Assembly (NCBI GenBank): GCA_905221605.1 | Contig: CAJNDS010000184.1 | Span: forward strand, 7,501 to 71,500 | DNA length: 64,000 bases | Origin: Symbiodinium natans | Lineage: Eukaryota > Sar > Dinophyceae > Suessiales > Symbiodiniaceae | Direction: 5' to 3' | Shown here: positions 10,694-20,831 of the stretch, piece by piece | Layout of the letters: the number at the start of each line of letters is the position of its first letter | Position numbering within the stretch: position 1 is the first letter of the stretch | The notes under the pieces: model-generated | Told to the model about the DNA's origin: nothing | The model's database searches: none | Seen by the model: only the letters and a program-made list of their open reading frames with translations | Made by a program: the position numbers and the translations under genes

Positions 10694-11207
10694 TGTTGAC
10701 AGGGTGTTGACAGGGCCTCGGGTCTAGAGAAGTGTCGTCAGCAGCTCAGCACAATGAATTCGGGTCTGATTGACAGAAAGCGAGTCATTTCGAAGGTACG
10801 GCAGCGATGGGAACTTGAGACACGTGAGGCCGAAGAATTCCAGATGTATGATGTACTGAAGGCCGATTCTCTCGTCTCTCCGTGGTGCCAGGGGGCCAGG
10901 CTGCATCTGAAGCCCAGCTCGCTACAAGGCGGTGCCATTTGCATGGAAGCAGCAACGCATGGCCATGGGTCTCCAGGCTGAAGGCAAAAAGGAGAAGTGT
11001 GCTGACCTGGTCTTTCATTCAATTTCTGGCTCGATCTTGCAGTGGATTTCACAATTTGCGGCAGCAGCCGCTGCGGCAACTACCATGGAACCTGGAGAGC
11101 CTCTGTCACCTGGTAGAACGCTTGATTCGCGAACTGTCCGCGACTTCTTTGCTTTGTCTTCGCCGGCACTGGCATGTGCTTGCAGCAACAGCCATTTGAC
11201 GTATTAA
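10694..11207 (+). CDS. Unassigned gene in two overlapping frames
   Basis: The first frame (open from about 10694, first ATG at 10754) reads EKCRQQLSTMNSGLIDRKR, VISKVRQRWELETREAEEF and QMYDVLKADSLVSPW. It is charged and helical-looking. The second frame, shifted by one base, is open from about 10910 to a stop at 11205 and reads RYKAVPFAWKQQRMAMGLQA, EGKKEKCADLVFHS, ISGSILQWISQF and a run of seven alanines. The overlap leaves room for an intron of only about 36-60 bases, so either a very short intron or a one-base frameshift separates the parts. I recognise no family. Confidence 0.5.
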
Positions 11208-11708
11208 ACTGCATGAAGTTCATCTCAATTTGGGAAAAATATGTATATATATATATATATCATACATTTCTTATATTCTGAAACAATTCATGACTTTCAT
11301 ATTCCAGCTGAGGTTAGAAATGTTACAATCGTGAATTTCGCCCGAAATCTGAATTTTTATTTTCACGCCGAAAATTTCGAGCTTGCCATAATATCGGCGC
11401 GCTATTCTTGTGTAGCTAAGCTTTCTTCATATCGATAGATCATCCATTTTTCTCTTTGTATTCCTCCTAGAGTCCGAGAACTCTTCACAAAAACCTTTCC
11501 TTCTTGTTTATTTGTTTTTCTGTAGCTTTTACATCTCCAGTTTTGATATATTGAAAAAAACTCCCTCAGAAATCTCTCCTTTTTCGAATTAATTCTATAT
11601 GAACATCTATTTCCATCGATTTTGATATGTTGATATGAATCTTAAATTCCTCAATAGATCGATTTTGCCTCATGTTCATTTTCCATTTTTGAACCCAATT
11701 TCGTCTCC
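11208..11708. other. AT-rich non-coding block with (TA)n
   Basis: Base composition drops sharply after the unassigned gene. The block starts with a pure TA run at 11241-11262 and continues as A/T-rich sequence with TATCGATAGATC, TTCGAATTAATTC and TTGATATGTTGATATG words. No protein-like frame is seen. It abuts the truncated 18S fragment directly. Confidence 0.7.
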
Positions 11709-11810
11709 TAATGAGCCATTCGCAGTTTCGCCGTGTAGAAGCTTATACTGAGACATGCATGGCTTAATCTTTGAGACAAGCATATGACTACTGGCAGGAT
11801 CAACCAGGTT
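11709..11810 (-). rRNA. 18S rRNA 5'-end fragment (about 102 nt, truncated)
   Basis: Read on the minus strand from 11810, the sequence begins AACCTGGTTGATCCTGCCAG, the universal 5' end of eukaryotic small-subunit rRNA. It continues through CATATGCTTGTCTCAAAGAT, CATGCATGTCTCAGTATAAG and GCGAATGGCTCATTA. After CATTA the expected AAACAGTTATAG is missing and AT-rich unrelated sequence follows. Only about 102 of roughly 1,800 bases are present, so this is a non-functional fragment. The plus-strand side beyond 11810 could be external transcribed spacer, which I cannot judge. Confidence 0.93.
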
Positions 11811-12129
11811 GCATCTCCACACATGCACAGAACCTTCATCGGCTCTGTGGCATGTGCAAGATCAGATGTATGTAACACATCTTTTCCATCATTGTTGCCA
11901 ATGATGGCAGACACTTTCACACACAACTGTCCAATTGGCAAGCAGTTGAACAGTGTTTCCTTGCTCAGCAAAAGCCGAGCCAATCTCTAAGCAGCTTCAG
12001 TCTTCAATTCTATTCACAACTATATCAGCAAAATCTAGTTTTGAGATGTAAATACTTCCGAAACTAAGAGTCCCTTTACTAGGGCCCTCATAAAAACTTC
12101 GGGAAAGTTTTGACCCCTTATTCTCTTAG

Positions 12130-12320
12130 AATCCCAGTTCGGCGCATTCTTAGGCCCGCACCACCTCGCACCGAGGCTGGTGCTAGGTGGTGTGGAGCTG
12201 TAGCCTTTAGCTGCAAGCAGGAACCGCAAACCGTACAGAATCGAATCGCCTTTGACCCGAACCGCCCCTGTGCGGAACAGAAGCGAACCGGACAGAACTG
12301 TGCACTTCCTGTCCGAATTT
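12130..12320. repeat. Degenerate GAACCG/CAGAA-rich segment
   Basis: Short words such as GAACCG, CGAATCG, ACAGAA and CCGAA recur irregularly here. The same flavour appears at 8415-8510 and at 15735-15800, where AACCCGTACAGAACAGAAACC is seen in part. This suggests a dispersed degenerate repeat; the evidence is compositional only. Confidence 0.35.
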
Positions 12321-12644
12321 TAACCTCGTAAGCCGAAATACTCGAATTCTACATAGGAATAAATGTTTCCTCATGATATCCGACATATGTCAATCCTCAA
12401 TGAAAAGCCAAAGCATGAAAGTTAGATGTATTAAACGATCTTTTTTCCATGGGCGCTTGTCTTACATCGTCGAAGCACTGTACATGTTTGTTCAAATAGT
12501 TGGGGCTATCTCCTTCTGAGATTTGCACCTGAGGAGGAGGCATGGAAGAGGACGATAGCCCACGCTCCACGGACTACGGAGTATCTTTTTGGGAAGTCGT
12601 ACTCACACGACTCTGAATCATACACCGCAACTGGAATGGGGCGA

Positions 12645-12845
12645 TCAGGGCAGTTGGTGGCAAGAGGCCAACATGGACAGGCGTGCAGCAATGTACATTG
12701 GCAGCTTCTCGTCACTTGCATGAACCGGTATTGCGGAAGGTGACCTTCCCTTCTGCAGCGTTGTGGACAGTGTCCAGGTAACAGCTACTTGGAGAGCTGC
12801 GAACACAAATGCGAGAAAATATCTCATAGTTGCATGGTGTTGCAT
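12645..12845 (-). CDS. Possible first exon with signal peptide, unassigned
   Basis: From an internal ATG the frame reads MRYFLAFVFAALQVAVTWT, a hydrophobic run typical of a secretory signal or a plastid-targeting leader, then STTLQKGRSPSAIPVHASDE and KLPMYIAARL. A second protein-like frame follows on the same strand (12506-12634) after a CCCCATTCCAG acceptor and reads VAVYDSESCEYDF and PKRYSVVRGAWAIVLFHA. Together they may be the 5' part of a secreted or organelle-targeted protein. The separating intron would be only about 55 bases. Confidence 0.4.
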   Translation of the reverse strand: MQHHATMRYFLAFVFAALQVAVTWTLSTTLQKGRSPSAIPVHASDEKLPMYIAARLSMLASCHQLP

Positions 12846-13412
12846 GGCTTACCAGCTTGTTACCGAACTCGCCAACAAAACCCACTGCGTCGTGATAACT
12901 ATTGCAACGTCAGACATCAGCCCATCTTGCTGCTTTCGGAATTTTCCTGACATCGCCTCCTTTGGCCAAGTACTGGCCAGGTTCATCGCCGGCGTGACAG
13001 AAGTCCTGGTGAAGGATCATGTATGTGTATGTCATGAGCGGACCGTCGTGTCAAGAACCGAAGCATACCAAAGGCAGACCAAAGGCATCCAAAGGCTCTA
13101 AGGCTCTAAGACTCTAAGATATGGCCCCACACGACACTCCCCAGACCGCGCCTCTCCGTGAATTCTCACATGGTGGGAGACTCATCTCCTCACTTCTCAC
13201 TCTTTCTCCCAAAGCTCACCGGTGGACCAGCTCAGGGAGCTCAAGGAACCGCTGCGAAAGTCGGCATCTGCCTCAGTGGCATAAGGTGACGACATGTGAC
13301 GGCCTCTTCAGATTGCATGATTGAACGTGTGTGCATAGATGTGTTTCTTGGAAGATCACAAAGGTTGCTGAGGCGAATCAATACTGTAGGAGATCATCCT
13401 ACAAACGAAGGT

Positions 13413-13871
13413 CTATGCGCGTGCCGCTCCTTGCTCCACTGCACACCTGTTGCAAAATTCACATGGACAGCGGGTTGTCACCCACGCTTGTGTGGTCTGA
13501 AGGTTTGCGTTGAAGCAGCCTGCCAGAAGTCGCCGTAGAGCAGGACTAGAATTACTGCCTCGCCATTGAGTCGAAAACATGAGCGCACGTTTTGAGAAAG
13601 GCAGCTGTAAAGGACCGGCGCACGAAGCTTGAAACTTTGTGTGGCCGCCAGCTGCATCAGCTGCAGAGTTCAGCATGAACATTGCCGCCTTGTGGAAGGT
13701 CGCGTGCTGAACCTTCACGGCAGAGGTCTCTCCGTCCTCGCAGCTGTATACTTCAATCGGCGGAGCAACGGCACATGGACCCCACATAGACCCCACTCTT
13801 GCACCAGCCTCAATCATCACCAAGGAGTCTGCGTGGAATCCTCTCACATCATAATGACATGGTGTCATCAT
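13413..13871 (-). CDS. Protein-like open frame, unassigned
   Basis: A 152-codon frame has a protein-like first half: CHYDVRGFHADSLVMIEAGA, then CAVAPPIEVYSCEDGETSAV and KVQHATFHKAAMFMLNSAAD. The second half is Arg/Cys-rich and less convincing. A further frame upstream on the same strand (13933-14202) reads VDGLCMVKFSITPKAWFREA and could be an earlier exon. No known domain is recognised. Confidence 0.35.
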   Translation of the reverse strand: MMTPCHYDVRGFHADSLVMIEAGARVGSMWGPCAVAPPIEVYSCEDGETSAVKVQHATFHKAAMFMLNSAADAAGGHTKFQASCAGPLQLPFSKRALMFSTQWRGSNSSPALRRLLAGCFNANLQTTQAWVTTRCPCEFCNRCAVEQGAARA

Positions 13872-14986
13872 TGATCACACGTCCTATCTGCATCCGGCCC
13901 TCACTGTTAAAACAAGCACACTTTCGAGCCATCTATGCCAAGTGGCTTCCCACAACGCCATAGGAGTCCCGCCAGGTCCCCGCAAGGTGCGAAAGCCAAA
14001 GTGCTTCAAGCTTCATCCTGGCGACGCTTCTGTGGGGTGCACTCAACCGCATGCAGCCTGAACCCAGTCGAAAGCACCGACCGCCGATATCAGCCAAGAA
14101 GCTGCTGCCTTTGTTGCGAGCAAATCTCTGAGTCCTGGCTTCCCGGAACCAGGCTTTCGGTGTGATACTGAATTTCACCATACAAAGTCCATCAACTCTC
14201 ACGCTCGAAATGGTGGAACCAACATTGTCCCAGTAGGAACCCTAACTTAATTCACTTCGCGACGATTGTGAAGCGCTGCGGCTGGTGTGACAAACATCAT
14301 GATATCAAAGGCGCTACTGCGCTGGCACTGTGGGCTCTGGGCTTCGGAAGTTCAGCCCAGTGCGGTGTCAACCTTGAATGGGCCTTACAGTAGTCACGCC
14401 AGGCCGCTTGTGATTTGGGCTGCGCTGCAAGGTTTGCAAGTATGCCGCAGTGACACAAGGCTGCACGAGCCACGTGCTGTCCCCATACGCAAGCGAGCAA
14501 AGCTCATCAGCTCTACAAGCATCAGCAGATATCAGGAGCACGACGCACTGCATACTGGTGCGGAAAGCGTATTCTCAGATCAGCCAAAAATGTTTCTTGG
14601 AACGTTGAGGTGCGAGAGCATCCCACCCAAAGAAGCTGGCAGCGCAGCCTAAGAAAACCCATAGGCCCATGGAGGCTTCATCTTTGCGCTCTGTGGTTTA
14701 TCGAGAGCAGGCTGTAGCATCTCATGTTACAAGCATCTACAAGCGAATTGAAGCAGCACGCGAGAAGGGCCACAACAGGAGGGCGGACCTTCGCCCCTCC
14801 GGCCCCTCCATCTGCAGGGGCAAGCTACGGTGTTGGCGGTGGGCGGTAGCAAAGTAGACGAAGAAAGGAGAAGGGCTGCCTGCACTGAGGTGGTGTTCGG
14901 GGCTGCGTGGTGTGTTTCACACTGCTCGCCGCGGCCAGTCTGTGAACTGGGGGTCTGCGAAAGTATCGGCGAACAGAACCGGCATC

Positions 14987-15481
14987 ATGGCGAGGGACGG
15001 TTCCTGTTTCCTTTGCGGCACACCGTTCCCGGATGTTCCCGGTGCCTGTGGTATATAACGCTCTGGGCATGGACCTCTATGAAGCTCCATATCCAAGGCA
15101 GAGCTTCTGGCTGTTGACGGGCCCGGTTCGCAGGCTTGCCTATGCAGAGGCCTTCGGGGAGATGAACATCACCGGCCCTCTTCAGAGGAAAATTTTGTGA
15201 AACCCGAGATGGTTTTCTTGCGACGCCTCTGTGCCTGACTGGGCCCCCTCGGAGCCAACTCGGTCTCGCGGCATCTTCGAATGGGCCTGGCCCGCACGGA
15301 CTTCGTTGTGCTGGGGCACCAGTTCAGTCCACGCCCATGGCGCGAAACGGAACCAACACATATGCCCCTCGGATACACTCGCCTAAGGAAATCCTTCACG
15401 AGTATGCCCACGTGTGACAATTTCAAGCCCGAAGCCTTCAGGCAACCGGAGAATTTTGCCGTCCAGGCTGCAGGCGAGTAA
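14987..15481 (+). CDS. Probable multi-exon unassigned gene
   Basis: Two strong protein-like frames follow each other. One is open to a stop at 15200 and reads VVYNALGMDLYEAPYPRQ, SFWLLTGPVRRLAYAEAFGE and MNITGPLQRKIL. The other runs to a stop at 15479 and reads NSVSRHLRMGLARTDFVVLG, HQFSPRPWRETEPTHMPLGY and TRLRKSFTSMP. A third short frame starts at an ATG at 14987 and reads MARDGSCFLCGTPFPD, with a C-x2-C pair and a GTATAT donor-like site after it, and may be an alternative first exon. No family is recognised. Confidence 0.45.
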
Positions 15482-16364
15482 GACGGACTAATTGCTCTAT
15501 CAGTGGAAGCCTTCACCTCCATGGGGATTGGAGCATCAACACTGTACAGGCATCCGACAAAGTCATGGCATGGTCATGGCCCCTATGTATTTCCGCATGT
15601 AAACGCCAACCAAGAAAGTCATGAAAAGTCCTGGCCCCGCCGCTTCCACCAAGTAAACGCTAAGGCAACATGCACCATTACAAATAGTAAATAACAAAGC
15701 ATTGGGCTTTTAGGCATTTCACTTGGCAACACCATCCAGGAGCAACCCGTACAGAACAGAAACCAGAACGCACGAGCTGCCGAAACACGAGTGAACGCTA
15801 CTTTTTGACAGCGTCTCCCCGACCCATACGTATAGCGTCAACGGCCCAGGGTTGTAAGGCTTAACGGAAGGGGTCTAGGAGTTCAGAGTCCTGGGATTCT
15901 TGGGGGTTCCAGGCCTTACAGGGGCTCGAAAGAGTTCACCGTTTAGGGCCCCCAAGTTCTAAAGTGTTCCTACACGGTGTTGTTTCCTCAAAGGCCTAGC
16001 AGGGTATGGTTGCGATTGGGCAACTGGGGCTGGGCACAAGCCTACTGCGCGTAAGGCCCGCGTAAGGTCCGCGTAAGGCCCGCGTAAGTCCTGGCTTGGT
16101 TTGGTGACCAATGGCCAGAAAGGGAAGGGTTGCAAAAACGGTTTTCCAGCTTTGATTCCGAACTCCCCCAAGTAAACGCAACAATAGTTGACCAAAGAAT
16201 GCCCGATCATGCACCAAGAAATTGTTGCGATTCCTTGGTGTTTCAGGGTTTGCATGTCGCGAAATGTCCAATGGTCAGGGATCATGGCCGAATGTTGCGA
16301 TTCCCTGGTTTTTTAGGTCGGGCCACGACTTCTGGGTTGCAGCCTTCTCTGGGGTCCCACAAAT
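15482..16364. other. Gene-free stretch with short repeats
   Basis: No convincing exon is seen. The motif AAGTAAACGC or GTAAACGCCAA recurs at about 15598, 15653 and 16170. An 11-base tandem (GCGTAAGGCCC and variants, about 3.5 copies) lies at 16048-16088. The phrase GTTGCGATT recurs at 16009, 16225 and 16294. Confidence 0.5.
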
Positions 16365-16760
16365 GTGCCACGACTTTCACCATTCCCTGTAGGACCTCGA
16401 AGGGAGAATGTTGTGTGCCACACCAGTCAACGCGTGAGCGCAAACAGTTCTCTGCATGAACGTGGTAGATCAAGTGATCCGATCGCAGCGAGTTCGAGTT
16501 CGAGGCCGGACGTGTGTTTGCGACTCGCATCCTGGAACTTTTACTCGTGTGATCAGCACTGCTATGGACACTCATGTCGCTTCAAACGATTCACGCGGCA
16601 GTTGATGCAAAGCAATGCTTTGCCCAGCGGATTTTCGCTTGGAGGCCGTGTAGGTGAATTCACAATATGCGATGAGCAGTTTGGCTGCCGACATTATTGC
16701 ATGCTCCTTGAGGCGTGTTGGGATGCGTACAGCAGTCCAGCACCTGAACGATCAAGATAG
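16365..16760 (+). CDS. Weak open frame, unassigned
   Basis: A 131-codon frame ends with a protein-like stretch, SGFSLGGRVGEFTICDEQ and FGCRHYCMLLEACWDAYSS. The first half is Ser/Arg-rich and may not be coding. It could be a terminal exon. Nothing further is identified between 16760 and 17190. Confidence 0.25.
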   Translation: MPRLSPFPVGPRRENVVCHTSQRVSANSSLHERGRSSDPIAASSSSRPDVCLRLASWNFYSCDQHCYGHSCRFKRFTRQLMQSNALPSGFSLGGRVGEFTICDEQFGCRHYCMLLEACWDAYSSPAPERSR

Positions 16761-17191
16761 TCCACAGCCGATGGATGTTTGATGTCGATCAAGCTGCTTA
16801 CATAAATGGCAGCAAAGGCAAGTGACTGAAAAGGCAAGAACAACATAAAAGGCGAAAACAAAACACTCCCCCAGTCTAGTCTGCACGTGGGCTTCTCCTA
16901 TGATTAGGAACTAACTAGCTGCCAGCATCCAGCACACTGGTGTAGCAAGCCGTCCTTCAGCAACAGCTGGCAACACAGTTCACTCCAGCCGTGCTGTCCA
17001 GCTTGAGAGGAGATATCGGTCTGCGCCTTAGTCAGCCAACGCAGCCAAGCAAGGTTTCGTTCGATGCCACCATGTCCGACTAGCCTCTTGCCAGGCAGTG
17101 GCGCTTTCTTAGACGGATCACCAATTAGATTGGATCAACGTGAACAGGCCTCGCTGGCGCCATCTGATTCCATTGACCTGGTGGAAGGCAC

Positions 17192-17497
17192 TCATCCCAT
17201 TCTGCAAACAGGCTGCCAAATGTGATGCATGCAAGCAGCATGGCACAGCCACAATGTAGCAAGTTTAGTATGTTGCACGCTTGTAAGGTGTATCACTCGG
17301 CGCAATAGCAACATGCTTCGGCCCCTGTGTGCCGCCTTGACACAACCTCTGTCAATAGTATCAAACGGCTGCACTGCGTTGGGAAACTCCGCTTCGTACA
17401 GCGCACGAAGGACCCATCTGCAGCGGCCTCCGCCAGGATGTCCATGCGCTGAATGCCAGGCTGAGCGCTCTGTATGCCCGGCGCGCATGCTGAGCAT
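17192..17497 (-). CDS. Weak open frame, unassigned
   Basis: The minus-strand frame contains CRWVLRALYEAEFPNAVQPF and DTIDRGCVKAAHRGRS, which look protein-like. A plus-strand frame overlaps it almost completely. No family and no splice sites were settled. Confidence 0.25.
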   Translation of the reverse strand: MLSMRAGHTERSAWHSAHGHPGGGRCRWVLRALYEAEFPNAVQPFDTIDRGCVKAAHRGRSMLLLRRVIHLTSVQHTKLATLWLCHAACMHHIWQPVCRMG

Positions 17498-18104
17498 CGC
17501 AGCTGGCCTGGAGCCCGAGAAATCTCAAGATCTGCACTCTTAGGTCTAAGGCGCTTCAGGTCAATGTTGCACTAACATGGCCATGGCATGCGGACTGTGG
17601 AGCAACATCTGACCCAGTAGGCCTTTGCCGCTGCAGCTTTTAGTTCCCTGGGCGAGGAGAGGAGCAAGAGAGGAGCAACCGAGCCCCGCTCATCGGAAAA
17701 GTGATCTCTACTGCGACTCTTCGGCGTGCATCTCTTGTCTGTAGAGACTCTAGAGCCTGTCAAATTGTGGAAACATCAGGATCCGAACCCCTCTCAAAAA
17801 CTTTGCTTTAGCGACAGTCGAGGATTTGGGCCTGAGGATCCAGGAGCCGCTCTCGGCTAGAGATCCACAGCCGTTCGCACGCTTTCCCTCTTCAACCAGC
17901 TCATTGTTGATGATGGCAGCCATGTCCTATGCAAGGGACCAGAGGATCAGGCAAATCAAGGGGACCATCTTGGATGCAATGTACTTTTTGCTTGATGCCT
18001 ATTTAAGTTCTGTAGGATCCTTTATCCATTTTTTGTTAGTCCTTTTTTAGCTTGTTTATCCCTATGCCTATGCCCCATATCTCTCCAAATCTCTCGCTGT
18101 CTCG

Positions 18105-18317
18105 ATGCCCATTCAGCCAAGAAGCCGAGGGAAGGCCACATTTTACCTTAAGTGCAGCGATAGAATTTCAAAGATGTGCATCAAGGATTTGATTCTGCTT
18201 TATGCGCAGCTAGTCCGGCAATTTGAGTGCTCTAGGGACTCTAGTGATTCCAGTGTTGTGGACATGTGTTTAGTTCATCGCATCTCTCTGTCAACCTCGC
18301 AAAGACAGTGTTTGTGA
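18105..18317 (+). CDS. Weak open frame, unassigned
   Basis: A 70-codon frame reads RGKATFYLKCSDRISKMCIK and DLILLYAQLVRQFECSRDSS. It is short and has no known motif. A second plus-strand frame at 18571-19263 begins with a signal-like MRASLGVAVLWAFTGLTAAL but soon becomes low-complexity. Confidence 0.25.
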   Translation: MPIQPRSRGKATFYLKCSDRISKMCIKDLILLYAQLVRQFECSRDSSDSSVVDMCLVHRISLSTSQRQCL

Positions 18318-19356
18318 GGGTCATCCTCATCTACTCGGCCATTTTGCTGTAGTTGTACACTGCGTACGAAGCCATCGAGCTAATGTTCCTCGCCTGCTTG
18401 ATACTGTGGCTCGCGCATGCTTAAAGACCTCGCAGGAAGGTATGTTCGTAGCCAGCCCTGAACTGTACAAACCTTGATGGACCAAGACATGCCGCATCAA
18501 ACCCCCAATATAAATGACCAAGTTGCAGTCAGATACGATCTGCTTTGGGAAGTTCTGAAGCCCAAAGAACATGCGTGCAAGCCTTGGAGTTGCTGTGCTC
18601 TGGGCTTTCACGGGGCTCACTGCGGCACTATGCACGAGCTGCACAAAGGCAAATGTCAGTTCCGAGCATAGTCTTGGCTCAATGACCTGCGCAGGAAGAA
18701 CAACAAACCACAGCTTTTCTTGCCTTGCAATTTGGGGGGGCTCGGGGAGGGGACGCAACAGTTCAAAATGGACTGCAACGACGGCTCTGCGAGGCTGGAC
18801 CTCACCCAAACCAAGCTGTTATAAACTTTTGACAGATGCTGAGACAGATGTTGACGGAGATGCTGACGGTGGGGCAACTCCAAGCAACTCCATTTTGAGA
18901 CGTGAGAAAAGAGGAATCCGTCTGGCCTTCGGCCTTAGGGCTTTTAGGGCTTTTAGGGACTTTGGGCTTTACTGGCTTTTAGGCCCTTTCGGTGGAGGGG
19001 GGGGGCGTTTACAAACGTTCCCGTTTTGCACCCAGGACACATTCGCACTCCTGGGGCTCGTGGGGACTGGTCAGTCAGGTGATGTGTCGTGCATTGTCTT
19101 AAGCAGTCTTTGCATGCTGCTCTGCCAAGGTGGAGGGGTGGAGGGGCGGAGGCGGAGCGCCTTGGTGTGGCCTTTAGACATACTAACACTATCAACGGCG
19201 CTCTTGGAACGGAGCGTCTACGTGGGTGAGAATCCAGTGTTTCGCTTGATGCCCGCCAGCTAAGTACAGGCTCGAGACCAATAGCAAACAAATACCATGA
19301 GGACGAGGGGCGTAAGGGGGCGGAGGGGAACCAAACGAACCCAATATTCCAAAGAC

Positions 19357-19533
19357 CAGATTGACAATCCTGTCATAAGCCTCCGTATATCGCATTCCCA
19401 AAAACGACATCTCATCAGCAGCAGCTGCACACTTCAAACTGAAACTCTGGTGCGCTGCCTTTGCGAGCCCCTTTGATGCACGCTGGAAAAGGGCGACGTC
19501 GCCAGCAAACGTGGAAGAGTCGAGATACTTGGC
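19357..19533 (-). CDS. Last recognised exon after GRTHQIRVH
   Basis: A CAAAGACTTAG acceptor ends at 19534. The frame reads AKYLDSSTFAGDVALFQRAS, KGLAKAAHQSFSLKCAAAAD and EMSFLGMRYTEAYDRIVNL. The stretch is clearly protein-like and on the same strand, directly after the signature exon. RluA proteins usually continue with GDxxYG and an LHA motif, which are not obvious here, so membership in the same transcript is inferred from position. Confidence 0.5.
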
Positions 19534-20831
19534 CTAAGTCTTTGACATTGTTGAGGGCAGAAAGGCCTCCAAACGAAACATGTTAAAGTGCGTGAATAGA
19601 CAGATTTTGCCTTCAGCTCAGGTGCATCCCCAGCAATGCCAGCTGTTTTCAGCCCGGCTGTCGTGCCAAGTTCGGCAATGTGGACACGAATCTGATGGGT
19701 GCGACCTCTCGAATCGAGCTTCACTGAGCCACCAGATGTCAGCAAAGAGACCGCTTCGAGCCCTCGAGCAGTTGGCCTGTGATGATGCGGAGCATCATGA
19801 GAGTAAACGGCCTCCCACTTCTGCGACCTGAGAGAAGTGCTAGCAGCTGCTAGCAGCTAGCAGCGATCATTGCCAGCACATGCAGAATTCAAAATTGCAA
19901 ACCTGAGGCCAGCACACCTGTAATGCCGCAGTGCGGCATAGTGTGTGATGGCGCTGAAACCTTGCCACGCAAGCCCAGCAAATGCAAACAGTGAACGGCA
20001 GTTGCGCATGGGCCCAGCTTGCCACCTAGCTGCCCCATTCAGGATCCACAAACGTCCTCTGCAGATCACAAAGTTAATAGAGTCGAGTTGAGTTTGTCAA
20101 GCATGTCATGTAACCATAATCACTCAAGACGGTCAGAGTCAGACTTCATATTCAGACTCCATTGTCTCCTGTATCCTTGACCCTCTCGCTCTGTTCGAAG
20201 CTTGGACTGAAGAGTGCCTTCCACCTCCAACGATCTTCACCGTGTCACAAATGTTACGCTCCATCAGGGCATCAGGCTTTGAGCTTTGACTGATCACACA
20301 CCCGGCTTGGGAGGGGCACAAACATGCACGCATGTGGGCATCATTGGGCATCTTACATTGTTACATCTCGCGCTAGATGCGAATCTGCCCCCCGTGCCTG
20401 GCTGGATGGCAGCCACCCGTGCATCAGGCAGACATAGTTCTGCAGTCAATGCGCAATAGGCAATAGATGTCCAACAGGGAGTTACGTTTAGTCCCTACTG
20501 TGGCATGCTGCTGATATCCACGAAAAGGCACGCGGGAGCAATGAAAAAGCATCTCTGGTAAACTCGCTCGTAAAAGAACTTCAAGCATCCATCCCATCAT
20601 GGTAGAGCCCCCGCACGAGGGCCTTACACCAGCTGCGTGCATTGCGCTGCCGAAGCAGATCATCCAACACATCTGGATCCGAGCCCACCTTGGCAAAAAA
20701 TAGCGAATGCATATAAATAGAGTGGTGTCATGCCGCACGGATGCTTCCAAACGGATGCTTCGCCCCAAGGGCTCAAGCCAAGATGCAAGGAGCAAGCCAC
20801 TCGTCGGAAGATCCAGCCGATGGCAAATTGC
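19357..20831 (-). CDS. RluA-family RNA pseudouridine synthase gene, multi-exon
   Basis: Two hallmark motifs of RluA-type pseudouridine synthases occur in order on the minus strand. ICHRLDLPTSGLLLA carries the catalytic aspartate (codon at 20811-20813), and GRTHQIRVHIAELG is the C-terminal signature. Between them an exon reads KALVRG, corresponding to the K-x-YxALVxG stretch of the family. The enzyme would convert uridine to pseudouridine in rRNA, tRNA or mRNA, possibly in an organelle. The N-terminal part (KPxGL strand) was not found upstream and one intervening exon does not resemble the family. At least five exons in 1.5 kb are implied. Confidence 0.8.
19667..19827 (-). CDS. Pseudouridine synthase exon with GRTHQIRVH
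   Basis: A strong acceptor (CACTTCTCTCAG) ends at 19828. The frame reads SQKWEAVYSHDAPHHHRPTA, RGLEAVSLLTSGGSVKL and DSRGRTHQIRVHIAELG. The pattern A-R-x-E-x2-SLL...L-x2-GRTHQIRVHxAxxG matches the C-terminal half of the RluA fold. A GC donor directly after the Glu-Leu codons (19666) is the likely exon end. Confidence 0.8.
20142..20351 (-). CDS. Probable intervening exon of the pseudouridine synthase gene
   Basis: The frame reads SSKPDALMERNICDTVKIVG, GGRHSSVQASNRARGSR and IQETMESEYE, with a donor-like GTCTGA just before a stop. It lies between the KALVRG and GRTHQIR exons on the same strand. It has no clear counterpart in bacterial RluA, so it may be a lineage-specific insertion or belong to another transcript. 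Confidence 0.4.
20581..20688 (-). CDS. Pseudouridine synthase exon with KALVRG
   Basis: A TTTTTTGCCAAG acceptor ends at 20689 and the frame reads VGSDPDVLDDLLRQRNARSW, then CKALVRGLYHDGMDA. It fits the segment after HRLD in which family members have a QF..R.V.K.YLALV.G strand. The in-frame stop at 20581 may lie in an intron, since the signature GRTHQIR exon follows. Confidence 0.6.
   Translation of the reverse strand: MGSDPDVLDDLLRQRNARSWCKALVRGLYHDGMDA
20790..20831 (-). CDS. Pseudouridine synthase exon with catalytic HRLD
   Basis: After a GACTTTGAAAG acceptor ending at 20832, the frame reads AICHRLDLPTSGLLLA. The HRLD-x2-TSGLLL signature is specific to RluA-type pseudouridine synthases, with Asp as the catalytic base. 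The frame stays open to 20700, but the later residues do not fit the family, so a GC donor just after the Leu-Leu codons is likely. Confidence 0.8.

Noticed and set aside
18938-18995. TTTTAGGG-like run, and CTAACCCTAACC near 21793, recalling telomere repeats
   Set aside because: The runs are degenerate with mixed unit length and only one to four copies; they are better called low-complexity.
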